Program-made: the position numbers and the translations under genes | Shown here: positions 44,575-56,149 of the stretch, piece by piece | How positions within the stretch are numbered: the first letter of the stretch is position 1 | Layout: each line of letters opens with the position of its first letter | Assembly (NCBI GenBank): GCA_944472155.2 | Contig: OX235279.1 | Location: forward strand, 147,520,199 to 147,584,198 | Length of the DNA: 64,000 bases | Direction of reading: 5' to 3' | Source: Trichobilharzia szidati | Taxonomy: Eukaryota; Platyhelminthes; Trematoda; Strigeidida; Schistosomatidae | Notes under the pieces: model-generated | Databases searched by the model: none | Told to the model about the DNA's origin: nothing | Seen by the model: only the letters and a program-made list of their open reading frames with translations

Positions 44575-44800
44575 GCATTGCTGAATGAATGAAAGACAAA
44601 TTAGTATTGTTTATCTTACTGATATTTTGATATTAACAGTCTATTACTTTGATGAAGCCGTTAGAAGCACTAAATAGCAGAACGTCAGTAAAAGGAATAT
44701 CATCCTAATTATTCATTCCCTGGGAAATAAAAAAACTAGTTATGACAGTTAACATCATAAATCCAATGCCCAATTTATCTAAACCATTACAACTGAGCTT
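44575..44800. repeat. PLE family B flanking repeats as an empty inverted pair
   Basis: A minus-orientation partial copy (about 44578-44640: TGAATGAATGAAAGACAAAT) is followed directly by a plus-orientation copy (44645-44800: TTTGATGAAGCCGTTAGAAG, GCAGAACGTCAGTAAAAGGA, GAGCTTGGATTTGAC). There is no body between them. The plus copy has AGAACGTC in place of GAAACGTC. Confidence 0.65.
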
Positions 44801-44828
44801 GGATTTGACAAGTAATTTTGACTTTGAT

Positions 44829-45026
44829 TCCTTTGCGTTCCCTGTGGAACATAGGGCTTCAAGCTAAAGCTTAGAGGTTTGAGTAGCACTGGGGTTGCTA
44901 GCCTCACTCCCAACCTTCCCTCCTTATCGGTCTTAATACCGGATAGACGAGGCAGAGGGTTTTGTCGGCCAGCAATCGAACCCCGGACCACTTGCGCTGT
45001 TGGCTAGTGTTCTATCAGTTAACCAC
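44829..45026 (-). mobile_element. tRNA-derived SINE with RTE-like tail
   Basis: Minus strand: GGTCCGGGGTTCGATTGCTG with box B, AAGGAGGGAAGGTTGGGAGT, GAGGCTAGCAACCCC, AGCTTGAAGCCCTATGTTCC, ACAGGGAACGCAAAGGAATC. Moderately diverged. Confidence 0.82.
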
Positions 45027-45181
45027 TAAAGCTTTTGACAAGTAACTAAGTTGGTAAATCATTATTTCATGCGTGTTAGACAACACATATGATTCAAATA
45101 TTTCAGCAAACAGAGCTGCATCATTCAGGTACTCCAAAGAACTGCACACTTACATAAGTAGAGAACCATTCAGCCCTTTTC

Positions 45182-45420
45182 CCGTTCCTTGTATTTCAGC
45201 TTGTACAAAAAGCTTCAAGTCTTGAAGTTTCAGTAGAGGAGGTGTTGTTTTTATTTATTGAGGTTGGTTGGGGTTGTCAGCCCAGTGCGCAACCTTCCCT
45301 CTTTTCCAGGCTCACTACCATATAGTAAACCTGGCGAGATTTATCAGTGCATCAGCGGAGAATCAAAACCCGACCACCTCTGTGGCTGGTGAGCAGCCTA
45401 CCATTGAACTAACAACACGT
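45182..45420 (-). mobile_element. tRNA-derived SINE, old copy
   Basis: Minus strand: GGTAGGCTGCTCACCAGCCA, box B GGGTTTTGATTCTCC, AAAAGAGGGAAGGTTGCGCA, AACTTCAAGACTTGAAGC, with a decayed terminus CTTTTTGTACAAGC in place of CCTATGTTCCACTGG. It lies about 150 bp from the SINE at 44829. Confidence 0.7.
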
Positions 45421-45894
45421 TGTGCTCTAATAATCTATGTTGCTTGATGATAATTGGAATTATCTGCAAAGAATTCAGTTGTAACCTGCAAATATTTTCT
45501 GTTTTATTGTTTTGTTCACCTTCTAAAAACTTTGTGAGAAAAAAATACTGAATTCTCATGTCTTTTAAACATCTGAGTAATTTTGTTAATCAATATGTTA
45601 TGTAATCAGTTGTGACAATTTTATGAATCAATAATAAAAGACAGCTGCCTTACTTACTTATTCAGCATTGTGTGCAATCACTTACGTGCATTGGAATCAG
45701 CATTCTGATGAACCGTAATTACTGTTTAATCATCTTGTGTAATAGACAAATAACTAATTACTTGTGGTGATGACAACAATAGTTGATTTATTTAGTAAGC
45801 CTTTATTTCACTGCGATTTTTAACTGACTTCTATCACCACTTACTGATAAATGTTAATATAATTGTTTCAATGAAGACTGAGTCACGAAACAAC

Positions 45895-46050
45895 GCCAGT
45901 TAGGGAATCCTTGAAAACCATGGTTCACTGGACAGCTGTTTCGTTCTAATTTTAGATGCTGTAGCAGTGCACATCCATGATAGCACTACGGAGGGGACGC
46001 ATAATCTTCACGTTACGAAGCTATCCCGTTGATTAATCATCCACATTGCT
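45895..46050 (-). repeat. Remnant of the second tRNA-like SINE family
   Basis: On the plus strand CAGTTAGGGAATCCTTGAAA, TTCACTGGACAGCTGTTTCG and TTCTAATTTTAGATGCTGTA follow the inverted 3' end of the family (TCAGTTAGAGAACCACTGG, GGACAGCTGTTTCG, CTAGTTTGGGACTCTT). The tRNA-like part is too decayed to recognise. Confidence 0.5.
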
Positions 46051-47160
46051 TGCGAATTCTAACTTGTTTCAGCTAGTGATACTAGACTACCACCAACGAT
46101 TACTTTCGATAAGTGTGTTCACCTCATCATAAAATACAGGCTACGACTTCTCATTACAAATTTAGGATGTCGGTCAAATAGCTTCTGATTGGCTCAACAC
46201 TGATATTTAGATTTTGAGCTATGCGGGGATTTCGATCAATTTCAATATAGATTTTGTTATGAACCAACACTGAGTAGATGTTAGTTCCGGTCAAAACCTA
46301 CAAAACTAGAAACCTTAATATAACTACTAACATAGGATATATTCTTATACAAAAAACCATAGGTTTACTAGTAAGGACTGACTACAGAGAAACCATAAAA
46401 CCAGCCAGTCTTTGAGGACAGTTAGGCAATGCTTTATCGAAGAGAAAAGATTTTAGGAAAAGAATTATATATTACTGTTAGTATTAAACAGAGGCATTGA
46501 AGTTAAAAAAAACAGCCAACTAAAATTGTTTGATTGTAACACTGGATGTTTAGTTACTCAATATTTCGTGATCGGAAGCATCAAAGAAAATGTCAAATAG
46601 GTATAGAAGAGGTTGGCAGAAGTACCGATACACAGACACATTTGCCTATGTACTGCATAAATTACGACTACAGCTGAACCGAAAAATAAATACGGGAAAC
46701 TCCATATTTTCACTGAAAAATAAAGCAAAAAATAATTCAAATAAAACAAAGACTGTTACATAGTTGACGAGTTAGGTAAAACACAATTTATTTTCAGTGA
46801 GAAAGTCTATATTTAAAAAACGAACACTCATTGATCGAGAATTAGTCGAAAACTGTCGGTTAGGTACACCAGACAGTTATTTCAAGTATTGGATTGAACA
46901 TTTGACCTCCATACTACTTACTACAGAAAACGATACAGTTGTTTCAAATGAATCCACAAATTGTACGTGAATCTCCATCATAGATAAGGATTGACGGGTG
47001 AAATAAATCTAAATAACATAGATTCCTCATATGTTGATTCAAATTAACAGTGGGAATGATGAGAAGAATAATCGTCTTAATATAAATATTAGCCAAAATG
47101 AAAGATTATGTTCTACAAATATCTTCAAGTGATGGTTTCGTAGGAAACAGATTGGCTACA
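46051..47160. other. Unannotated ~1.1 kb
   Basis: AT-rich, nothing recognised. Confidence 0.4.
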
Positions 47161-47164
47161 GGAT

Positions 47165-47240
47165 TGATCATGAGGTGACGTCAGTCAGGGAAATATTGGA
47201 AAACCATACAAGGATGGACACGAGGTGGTTAGATTTCCAG
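47165..47240 (-). repeat. Short remnant of the second SINE family 3' end
   Basis: GATGAGGTGACGTCAGTCAG and GAAATATTGGAAAACC resemble the inverted 3' end (GAGCTGACATCAGTTAGAG, CCACTGGAAAACC). Very short. Confidence 0.35.
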
Positions 47241-47297
47241 ACTTGAATTTAATGAAATACCATTTCACTTGCCTCTGATCAGTACAACCTAATTATC

Positions 47298-48036
47298 ATT
47301 ATTGTTTCATTTAATTCCTAGAGGAACACAGGGCTTCAGCCGTGCGTCTCCATTGCGTTCTGTTCTCTGCTACAGTCTTCACCTGGCTCCAATTCTGCCC
47401 ACACGTTTTCATCTCCTCTTCACATGACCTCCTCCAAGTCACCCTTGCACTGACGATTAACTCGCTGCTTCCCTCTCGGGTTCCACTCGAGCAATGGCCT
47501 GTCTAGTGATGTCACTTGATGGCTCGTTTCCTCAGAGTATGGCCAGCCAATCCATCTCCATTTCTTCCTGCCTATTTGTTTCACAATCGGTTCCTGCTGG
47601 GTCGGTTCTCTCCCACAGATCCCTCACTGTTGTTGATCTTTTCTGGCCATCTGATCTTGAGTATTGAGCGAAGACAACTGTTAATGAAGGTCTGTAGTTT
47701 GTTTGAGATGCTCTTTAAGACGCGCTGACCAAGTCTCTGATCCGTATTGTAGCACTGACTGACTTCACATTGGAGTTGAAAATCCGGATCTTATTCTCAT
47801 TTTGATGCTGAGTGCTGTTGACCTCCACACAGACTTGAGATTAGTGAAAGCTTGTCTCGCTTTTCCGATTCTTGCTTTGATATCCTCGTCAGTTCCGTCT
47901 GCCTGTATTTGAAACGATGCTTCCCATGTCGGTAGGTAAAAGAGGTTGTTTCTTTCAGGTTCCTTCCATTTATGCTGATCGTTGTCTGTTGTTGTTCTTG
48001 TCCAGGGATCTTCATTACCTCTGTTTTCTCTGTTCA
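47298..48036 (-). mobile_element. RTE-type LINE (SR2-like), 5'-truncated
   Basis: Read from 48036 down: ENRGNEDPWT / KIPGQEQQQTTISINGRNLK, AFTNLKSVWRSTALSIKMRI, RSGFSTPM, the tail domain, and the terminus TGTTCCTCTAGGAATTAAA. It is closely related to 37522-38444 but starts further downstream, so the FADD box is missing. The KWRWIG-type region carries a small insertion near 47545. A (TA)n tract lies just beyond the truncated 5' end. Confidence 0.87.
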
Positions 48037-48126
48037 CCTAAAGTTTTGCCTTATTCATCTTGAACATACCGACAAACTGGAACGGGATACTTTACAGTGT
48101 ATATCAGTAATTTATACTTATGTGAT

Positions 48127-48140
48127 CATATATATATATG

Positions 48141-48176
<36 letters not shown>

Positions 48177-48179
48177 TAT
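48127..48179. repeat. (TA)n microsatellite
   Basis: About 53 bp of TA repeats with two GTA interruptions. Confidence 0.9.
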
Positions 48180-48630
48180 TGATTCTCTGGTTTATTGTAT
48201 TATTAATAAATAATGAAGACTAACATCTTGTGGACTAAATTGTTTCTCTTATCTCGGACTGTAAGTTCATTCATATAAAGCTTTTTGATCTTCACTTCAA
48301 AATAGCACTCTATTTACAATTTTCGGGTAAGACCACTCATCTATGAGACACGCAATCTTCCACTCCCATTAATGAAGAAGAAAAAAAACAGTTTTCGTTC
48401 TCCCGTGCATTTTAATTTAGATTTTACTGATCTGAAAACAGACGACTATGTCTTATACATGCGCTAAAATTTTATCAGCCATCAGTGAGCCAGAGTTGAT
48501 TCACTTACTCGGATGAAAAAACTTTCCATTTGATCATCATGAAATGACAGAAGCAAAAATTCATGCACCATAAGATTCTATGCTAGTGACACAGTGATGA
48601 ACATTCTCGTCATGTAACTTGCAAGTTGTG

Positions 48631-48812
48631 TGCGTCGGTGGCAGAGTGGTTAGGACTCTCGCCGACCATGCACATGGTCCGAGGTTCGATCTCCTGCCGG
48701 CGCACACCCGACATCTATGGTCAGCCTGTAAATTTGGGCTACCGATATTCATGCTGAAAATTCCATACTTGTACTGAAAATACGGTGTGGAATCAAGCTG
48801 TAATCAAAATAA
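48631..48812 (+). mobile_element. SINE with type B tail, well preserved
   Basis: GTGCGTCGGTGGCAGAGTGG, ACCATGCACATGGTCCGAGG, box B GGTTCGATCTCC, GCACACCCGACATCTATGGT, CAGCCTGTAAATTTGGGCTA, TGCTGAAAATTCCATACTTG, GGTGTGGAATCAAGCTGTAA and an A-rich end. The head is nearly the same as in the RTE-tailed SINE at 57779. Confidence 0.88.
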
Positions 48813-48837
48813 AATACATTCAAAGTCGGGTCATGGT

Positions 48838-48905
48838 TGTGTACCAACGAAGAGTCCCAAACTGGGATCAAGCAGTTTTGCAGTCCTCCTTGCTTCTCAC
48901 AGGTT
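48838..48905 (+). repeat. Fragment of the second SINE family 3' end
   Basis: GTACCAACGAAGAGTCCCAA, ACTGGGATCAAGCAG and CAGTCCTCCTTG resemble TACTGCTGAAGAGTCCCAAA, CTAGGATGAAACAGCTG and CCAGTACTACCAGG at 57.5 kb. Confidence 0.45.
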
Positions 48906-49679
48906 CAGCGACTGACATCAGGAAGTGATGAAATATAATTTGACAAATCACCACATTTTAAAAATTGGAATCGAATCAAATATTGTCTTCGGAGGATTCC
49001 TTTCACCCGGGAACATAGTCTAAAATTATACACTTGATTTATGAAATCAGAATAATTTAAGTTTGCCCTATAACATATGCACATCAATACAGATTGCAGT
49101 AACAGACAGCTTTCAGAGGATTCTTTTCTTATCTTGAGGCTTTAGGGTTACAAATCAATAAACAAAAAAAATATACTGGTGAATATTCAATGGCATATAC
49201 TAATTCAGCGTTAAGAATCACGAATCCCCTAATTTTACCACTTTATTCAACAGAATGCTGAATGCTTTTGCCCTCAATTATTACAGTGGATTCTTCACAC
49301 TGCCCCTTGTTGCATCGATTTATAAGTTGAGCGCTTAAGGAAAAAAAGAAATAGTAGTTACTGAACTAAATTCCCCTCTGCAATTAATTTTATTTTGGAT
49401 GAATGTGTTATCCACAGGGAACAAGATTCAAACTTTTAACACTAATGTTAAGCCAGTGTTTCTGAACCATTCAAAGACTTGTCACAAGCGTCACCAAAAT
49501 CATCTCTAACGAGCAACTTCCTTTTCTAACTCAATTCTGAAGCTTAGATAGTCGACTAAGGAACTGTCGCAGGCGTTGAACCAGCCAACAGTCTATTACC
49601 AAACAAATATGCAGAAGGAATTGAAGGCAGATTAAACATATGTTGTGAAAACATTCAAGTAACACTATTCTCCACGCAG

Positions 49680-49870
49680 ATTGTCGAGTGAAACCCGAAA
49701 AGGAAACAATGACTTGGACTTGCCAAGGAGGTCATATGACATGGAAATAAAAGTTGGTAGGAGTTGTGCATCCGATTGAAAATGACGACAGGGGATAGAA
49801 TGCAATGAAGAAATGTGCTGTAGCCTTCTTCCAGTCGGGACTGAAGGAACGAGAAATAAATAAATACATA
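49680..49870 (+). mobile_element. RTE-type LINE 3' end, decayed
   Basis: GAGTGAAACCCGAAAAGGAA, GGAGGTCATATGACATGGAA and GATAGAATGCAATGAAGAAA follow the order of the 37522-38444 terminus, then GTAGCCTTCTTCCAGTCGG and an AAATAAATAAATA tail. Confidence 0.6.
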
Positions 49871-50035
49871 TTTTAGAGGACCGTTTGGAACTAGGGAGGA
49901 TTGGACAGATGTTTTGTCCAAGTACTCACTCACCCAACAAGATGAAACAGCTGTCCAGTACTTCCTCCTGGCTTTTCAATGGTTCTCTAGCAGATTTCAG
50001 CTCGTGATCAAACTTTTAAAGCAGTCAAATCCCTG
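49871..50035 (+). repeat. Second SINE family, 3' part
   Basis: ACTCACTCACCCAACAAGAT, GAAACAGCTGTCCAGTACTT, TTCAATGGTTCTCTAGCAGA and TTTCAGCTCGTGATCAAA follow the 3' order of the 57.5 kb unit. Confidence 0.6.
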
Positions 50036-50955
50036 AAAACGAAAACTTGGTAATATTTATGTTTCTTTATTTAGCAAAATGAAAATAAAGGTTGATAAAT
50101 TCTGAAGGTATATGAATAATAAGAGAGGATAGTACTGACAATGATGTATTACAAATTATACCAAAAGAATTAGGTTTTATTTGAAATGATGTCAACAAGT
50201 AGTTTGTACAGTGAAGTTAATAAAACAGTAAGATATTGAATAACATCCTTCATTGGAAATCAAATGCAATAACAAGGAGATAACAAGTTACAAAAACGAA
50301 AGGGTCGTTACGTAATACAGTCTGGTAGATATCCATTGGGGAACTTTCTCCTTCTCGCTAAACTGTGGATACACTTACACACAAATCATTACTAAAATAC
50401 TAATTCACACTAGAATGTTTCTGTAACCACCATAACTATTCTAACAGCATGCGGGATAATTCTTTCGCTATTAGATATGACTATTTCGTCTAAATATTTA
50501 TTTATTTCTTAGTATAGGATCTCATTCTGTACATATGATGCGTGACCGAAATGAACCAAAAGGATGCAAATCAACTTGATTCCCGTCTTAGTTCAGTGAA
50601 TTCAAACGATACGGTGAATCGATATTGCGTAAATAAAGTTTGCGCTTCATTTGAAAATTGCAGTAAATGAAGGATTCAGCATACTCAGTTCTTTCAGACA
50701 TTTTCTCACTTATAATATATAAGCTTTTGTTAATTCAGTGCTAATATTAGTATGAATTAGTATCATTTCCATAGAACTAATAGTGGATCGTTATTAGATG
50801 GTCAGAAGTAATCAAGAAGAAGTCCTGAAACTCAATTTCGTGAACATTGGCATTCGTCAGCAGGTTGTGCTTACAGAGTGAAAATGACCAATGCCCCCAT
50901 CCTCACTGACTCAGTCAATTGAATCTCAGAAGGGAAACGGGTTTCCTTGCAGAGC
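50036..50955. other. Unannotated ~0.9 kb
   Basis: AT-rich, nothing recognised. Confidence 0.4.
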
Positions 50956-50959
50956 AGTA

Positions 50960-51015
50960 ACAAGCATCAAGCCTAGGTAGAAGGCTTCCTGTCAACTACC
51001 TCTCCTAACATTAAT
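50960..51015 (+). repeat. Possible right terminus of the TIR-bounded tRNA-like repeat
   Basis: AAGCCTAGGTAGAAGGCTTC then CTGTCAACTACCTCTCCTAA resembles the right end at 2800-2850 (AACCTAGGTGCAGTAAAGCT, TCCTGCCAACCATCTAAT). Weak. Confidence 0.35.
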
Positions 51016-51029
51016 TCAAGATGGGAACT

Positions 51030-52240
51030 GTGGTGTTGTCTCCCATATTAGCAATCACACTGCTGATAATGTTCAGTCAGCACTGATAACCCGTAGAGAT
51101 ATGACATTCTAGTGACTAATCAGTGTCATTGTTCCATGAGTTCAGTGTGAATATGTATCTAGAGCAGTTTACTTCATACAGTAATTTAACGTATGATTAC
51201 GAGATGTAATAAGAAGTCTGTCAAAAATTAAGTCACTGGGATATAAGTATACTCAGTTTATGACTCCCAAATAGAATTATAAATAATAAATATACTGCAA
51301 AAGAAGAGTAAATTGCTTAGCAACATGATAAATACAACTGGCGGTAATTCTAGATGTAATTTGAAATCACTTAAGAGAATCCTATTTGGATGATTACATC
51401 TGTTGCCTTGATAGTAGTCGCATGTGATTATGTCAGAATGCATAAATATAAAATAAGGAGAAGAAAAATCTGGCTATGATTCTGTGTTAATTATAAACTC
51501 AGTCATGCATATTAGTAAAATACTGAAGGTACACAATGTAGGAAATTAATTTTTTCACTAATCGGTGCACAAATCCTTCACACTAGTACATTTTGTTTCC
51601 TGTAAGATGAAGCAAATTTAATAGATTTCTATATTTCATAGTAAATGAAAAACTCCATGGAAAGAAATTGTTTTTCCTTGGCGCGAAGTCGGATAAGATC
51701 ATTATTTAAACAAAGACAAATGTACATGAGAATTTATTCACTCTTGATTCCTTTCTACTGACATGATTGGAAAAGCGACGAAATACTAGTCTGGTAGTAC
51801 TATAACATACTATAACATAAAGTTCGCCAAACATCCTACAGGTCACCATATTCAACAGGTTCTAATCCTTCTAGCCACTTCTCTCTGAAATGTCACTTAT
51901 ATACTTCACGATAATCCTTCTACCTAATTACTATTATACTCTATTTTATCTCAACTTCCTAGGACTTTATTAAAGCTGAAATTTATTTTTTTTCCTTTTT
52001 CTGAATTACACCCTTTTCTCGCGTTAAGTTCGGTTGCTCTGATGATAAAAAAAACATAACAACAGCACTCATGTTTGAGAATAACTTTATTTTCATAGAA
52101 AGCGTCATAGTTTTCCATGGTAAGACCAATATGGTTAGCATCATACATTGCAAATGTGCACTATCATATTAAGTACTGTATAACATTCTTGTATTTTTCT
52201 TGTAAATATACTTCCAATAATGTAATATTCATGATTGCAT
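51030..52240. other. Unannotated ~1.2 kb
   Basis: AT-rich with no supported gene. Minus-strand ORFs of about 60 codons at 51258-51443 and 51951-52148 show no motifs. Confidence 0.4.
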
Positions 52241-52257
52241 TTTATACCAATTTATAG

Positions 52258-52429
52258 CTGTGCAGGATTTTCTCCTCTTCCTGAAATAGCGTTCAAGCAC
52301 GTGGGGTCACAGTACTTACTCACATATATGTTGTTTATCGATGGGTCATTACTATCATCAGGAAATGGAACGAAGTATGGATTGTCGCTCAACTTCGATG
52401 GAGACCTTCATGAAAGATTTACAAATTAA
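52258..52429 (+). CDS. Weak candidate terminal exon, unidentified
   Basis: After an acceptor-like TTATACCAATTTATAG there is an open frame to a stop at 52427-52429. It reads AGFSPLPEIAFKHVGSQYLL, then FIDGSLLSSGNGTKYGLSLN and FDGDLHERFTN. The composition is more protein-like than most ORFs here and the frame ends in a stop, so it would be a last exon. There is no clear poly(A) signal close by and no family resemblance. It may well be chance. Confidence 0.2.
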
Positions 52430-53255
52430 CAATTATAAGAATCTGTTCCGATTGCTTGTACTGTAATTTAACAATTTGAACTTTTTTTAAAAAGTGATAA
52501 TGTATGCTAATTGACAATTGTAATTCGTAGCATAATTGATCGTGCCTGTAAAAATGGCATGCATTTCATGTAAACTTACCCGTTTATAGGAAATATATAT
52601 TATATATAACAAATAAGACTAAGTTTATCTCGAACAGAATAACCATTCAAGTTAAAAATCGGCTAGAAGAAATGATCTTATAGAAGACTATTATCAACAT
52701 TCCTTTTTTTTCTATGGCATTTTCATTTATTCATATAGATATATATTTCATAAGAGTACATAATTAGCTTCACAGCAATGTATTAACATATATATTTAAG
52801 TGAAACAGTTTAACAATGAAACATATCACTGAACAGATCTCAATCAATTTCTAATTATATATAACCAGCTAAATTAATGTTTACTTGATTGACCTTAAAT
52901 TAGAAGAATAGAAAATCCCATTGCACTTATAATTCGAAGTGGTTCTTCTTCATACTACTTAATAAATATATAGCCTACATAAATGTTAGCTTTATCTATC
53001 CAAGAATACTTAAAAAGAAGGTGAGAACAAAATGTGTCTTAGATTATTGTATGTAAATGTGGATTTTGTAACGAAACAATATCAGTTAGAAAAATGGTGT
53101 AAACTACGAAACACAGAGAAAGCGTTTTATCCTAGTCTGGGACTCTACATATATTACCGATAATCTAAATATCAATCTACAGGTCATTAGGAGCTACTAG
53201 ATGGATGGATTTCGTGAAGCTACCATATCTAGGTGAAGTGGCCATTGGTGTACGG
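52430..53255. other. Unannotated ~0.8 kb, very AT-rich
   Basis: No feature recognised. Confidence 0.4.
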
Positions 53256-53259
53256 TATC

Positions 53260-53460
53260 ACTAAATCACGCAGTGACAAAGTTAAAATTCACGGACCATT
53301 GAATTCCTGCCCAAGTGGTCCATATGTTGGTCTCGTGACCTGAAGGTCTTGAAGGTGTCATGGGGAAGCACTGTCGAAGAATTCCAAGTCCAGGACGAAA
53401 CAACTTTCCATTGTCTTCAATAATTCTCTAACTGGCGTTGTTTCATGAAGAAGTGTACAC
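53260..53460 (+). repeat. Decayed copy of the second tRNA-like SINE family
   Basis: In order: AATTCACGGACCATTGAATT, CCCAAGTGGTCCATATGTTG (box A position), GTGACCTGAAGGTCTTGAAG, ACTGTCGAAGAATTCCAAGT, AGGACGAAACAACTTTCCA and ATAATTCTCTAACTGGCGTT. The same sequence of blocks occurs at 59115-59310. Confidence 0.6.
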
Positions 53461-54149
53461 TGGTGATTGATTTCTCCTAGAAGGGTACTCGTCTAAGAAC
53501 TAATAAATAGAAAAAGTTGATGGCTGATTTGTATATACATGTGATCCTTTATACACATACCCTAAGTATGTATATAGTCATTAGTGAATTCATCTGAGGC
53601 ACACTATGAAAAGATAATCATTGAATCTCAACAAGAAAATGTACTTCACTTCAAGGTAATTCTAGAAGCTTTATACCATATTTCCATACATATGTAGTAT
53701 TAAGTTAACCGACTGACATCAATGAACTGTTATATTAAAACAAATATGCTTGATAAGACAGTAATCACTCTTGACTAGCTATTAAAGTCTTTCTACCCTA
53801 CTTAGCTCGTGTTCTGTGTGATAAAGAAAGCATTAGGCGTGACAACTATAATTCATTAAATAGTCAGTAGTACAATTGGATCTCGTCTTTTCAACTCATA
53901 TCATTTATAGGTACAACACTTTCTCTTCCTTTTCTCTCTCTCTCTTTTTCCGTTATGTGCTGCTTTGTTTCTTTTTCTCGCTTACGCCAGTAAATATGAC
54001 AGCTCCCACTTTTCTAACACCTCCAAACACTGTTTCAACTTTACCTTTGCTACTGACATGCCAATGTATTGTTGTAATAATGATCTGTGGTTTCCTCAAT
54101 CTATGTAGAATTCTATTTATTGATAATGTACTAACTGGATGCAATACTC

Positions 54150-54218
54150 TAGTAAAAATGCCGAGAATTCCATTCTGTATCACATGTACTCTTTTGGAAT
54201 AAAGGAAATTATTATTAT
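54150..54218 (+). mobile_element. LINE 3' tail (non-RTE family) with ATT repeat
   Basis: CCGAGAATTCCATTCTGTAT, CACATGTACTCTTTTGGAAT, AAAGGAAATT and (ATT)n. This is the plus-strand counterpart of 14381-14470. The upstream 150 bp may belong to the same element but codes for nothing recognisable. Confidence 0.5.
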
Positions 54219-54639
54219 TATTCTAGTCGAATTGTAATTCATTGAATTATATTTGTTTACAAAGCAGTCAGTGAAAAGAAGAAAGTAGTGTGAATTATTA
54301 CTATTTGTAAATCTTCTCAAGCTTTCTCAGAGTTATGTCACTTACTAGAGTTTTTTAATTTCCTAGGTCGACTTTTAATCTCTGTCTTAACATTGTCTTC
54401 AGTGTCAATAAATAAGAAAAGCCAATGTTTGGATATCTAAATGGTCCATGTGATTTTTAAGTAAGTTTCGTGAACTCTGTATTGTTCCAACTCAATCTTC
54501 AATGCTTGATTGACAGTAGTTTGACCTTCAGGAATTCCCCGTGAATAAAATAACCATCTTCGCAATGATATTTATGTCATTCACAATTGTGAAGACATTT
54601 CTCCTTCTATGCTGGTCAGAAACTTGGCGTTTCAAGAAA

Positions 54640-54850
54640 AGTGTTTTCAACAAGTTACAGTCCTGTATCAACGAGTGGATAGTCCGAGGGTGACATGTAG
54701 AAGATTGTGTGACGAGGAGATGAGAGACTATGCGCAATTGTTGGCCCAGCTGAAGAGGATAGCAGAAAACAGAACAAAGTGGAGATGTGCTGTTGAAGCT
54801 AAATGTTCCACTCAAAACCCAAAGAAATAATAATATAATAATAAGATAGA
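54640..54850 (+). mobile_element. RTE-type LINE 3' end (second subfamily)
   Basis: TAGAAGATTGTGTGACGAGG, AGATGAGAGACTATGCGCAA, CAGCTGAAGAGGATAGCAGA and GTGGAGATGTGCTGTTGAAG match the 3' end of the 10459-11740 copy. It ends AATGTTCCACTCAAAACCCA with AATAATAATATAATAATAA. A 73-residue frame (54609-54830) remains open across it. Confidence 0.8.
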
Positions 54851-55179
54851 GGAAAACTAGAATTCCTGAAATGCATTCCTAACTGACATCATAACAAAAA
54901 GTATTGTCTTAAGGAATGAGCAATGAAAGCATCACAGTGAAACCATCAAACTTACACAACACACAATATTAAAGTATCTGCCTGAGCTACAGTTCCTGTC
55001 AGTCGTTTCAAAACTAATCCATGTTTTTGTTGCTGTTTGATATGGCTTAACGTATTCAAACTTAGAGATTTGTATTTCGTTTGATTTACTTCCATATATT
55101 CCAAGAATTTTTCAAGTCAGCTGTTGATCGTTTTTTAGGGACCTCCTCAAATTTCCGGGGATTTTACTGGTTTCAAGAC

Positions 55180-55440
55180 AGATCACGAACTAAGTACCAG
55201 GAAGCACTGGAAAGCTGTTTCATCCTAGTTTCGAATTCTTCAGTTATACGCTCGCACGCTTGCACCACGGATCGAAGTCAGAATCTTCAGGCTACAAGGT
55301 CAGCCCAATGATCACTCAGCTACTGGGGTGGAATCCAACGGCTCATCGACTTTAGCTTCTGCCAATTTGTAATATATAGTGCCACCACGTCCTCACATTT
55401 GACTTTGTGGATATTACTGGTCACTGGGGTATTTTAATGT
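55180..55440 (-). repeat. Second tRNA-like SINE family, monomer, decayed
   Basis: The minus strand contains CAGTGACCAGTAATATCC, GTGAGGACGTGGTGGCACTA, GCCGTTGGATTCCA, CCCAGTAGCTGAGTGATC (box A position), CCTGAAGATTCTGACTTCG and CGAAACTAGGATGAAACAGC, in the family's order. Confidence 0.6.
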
Positions 55441-56140
55441 CGTGAAATTTAATCGTCTTCTGTTATTTGTGAATAACTTCTGTAAAGGTCAAGAAAGTTG
55501 TCTAGTATCATGAGTTTACGACTGATTTTGTAAGTTAGTCGCAAACTCGTGTCAAGTCGTTATTATGACCAATCCACTTAATATTTTGAAATATCAAGGT
55601 ATACTTTTTTTTCACTGCATTACTTTGTTGGTTACTGAAGATTCTGAATGGACATTTCTCATTGGAATTTCCAAGTGAGCACTTTTCAAAACAACATATC
55701 CCAGAAAGCATACTTTATCACACTTAGTTTATTTTCAATTCTGCTGGGAACTTTGGTGGTATAATACTTTTTACGCTAAGATCTCATGAGCTAATATAGC
55801 AAATGATAGTGAATTATCTTATGCTATAGGGATTAATTTCCAATAGATGGAATTCAGCATACATGCACGTCTGATACTCTGGAAGATGTAATGAGGAAAA
55901 TAGAAAATTCACTATATGACGACAGGTATAACGAGATATTTGTCAAAGTCTGCATGATGAGAACAGATTGAAAGAAATGCCTGAGAAAGGTGCAAAAGAA
56001 GTGCATATATATGACTTCATCATTCAACTTAGTTAATGGCATCGAAATTCAGAAGAGTAATAACTAAAACATATAACTAAAACAGTATGTTTAAAACTCA
56101 CCACTCATTGCATAATTCCAATGCAAGTGAAGGATAAGCT
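55441..56140. other. Unannotated ~0.7 kb
   Basis: Possibly flank or decayed upstream part of the PLE copy that follows. Nothing specific seen. Confidence 0.35.
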
Positions 56141-56149
56141 ACCGATTCT

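Noticed and set aside
53876..54202. 108-codon plus-strand ORF
   Set aside because: Low-complexity T-rich start, and the end overlaps a LINE 3' tail. Not a gene.
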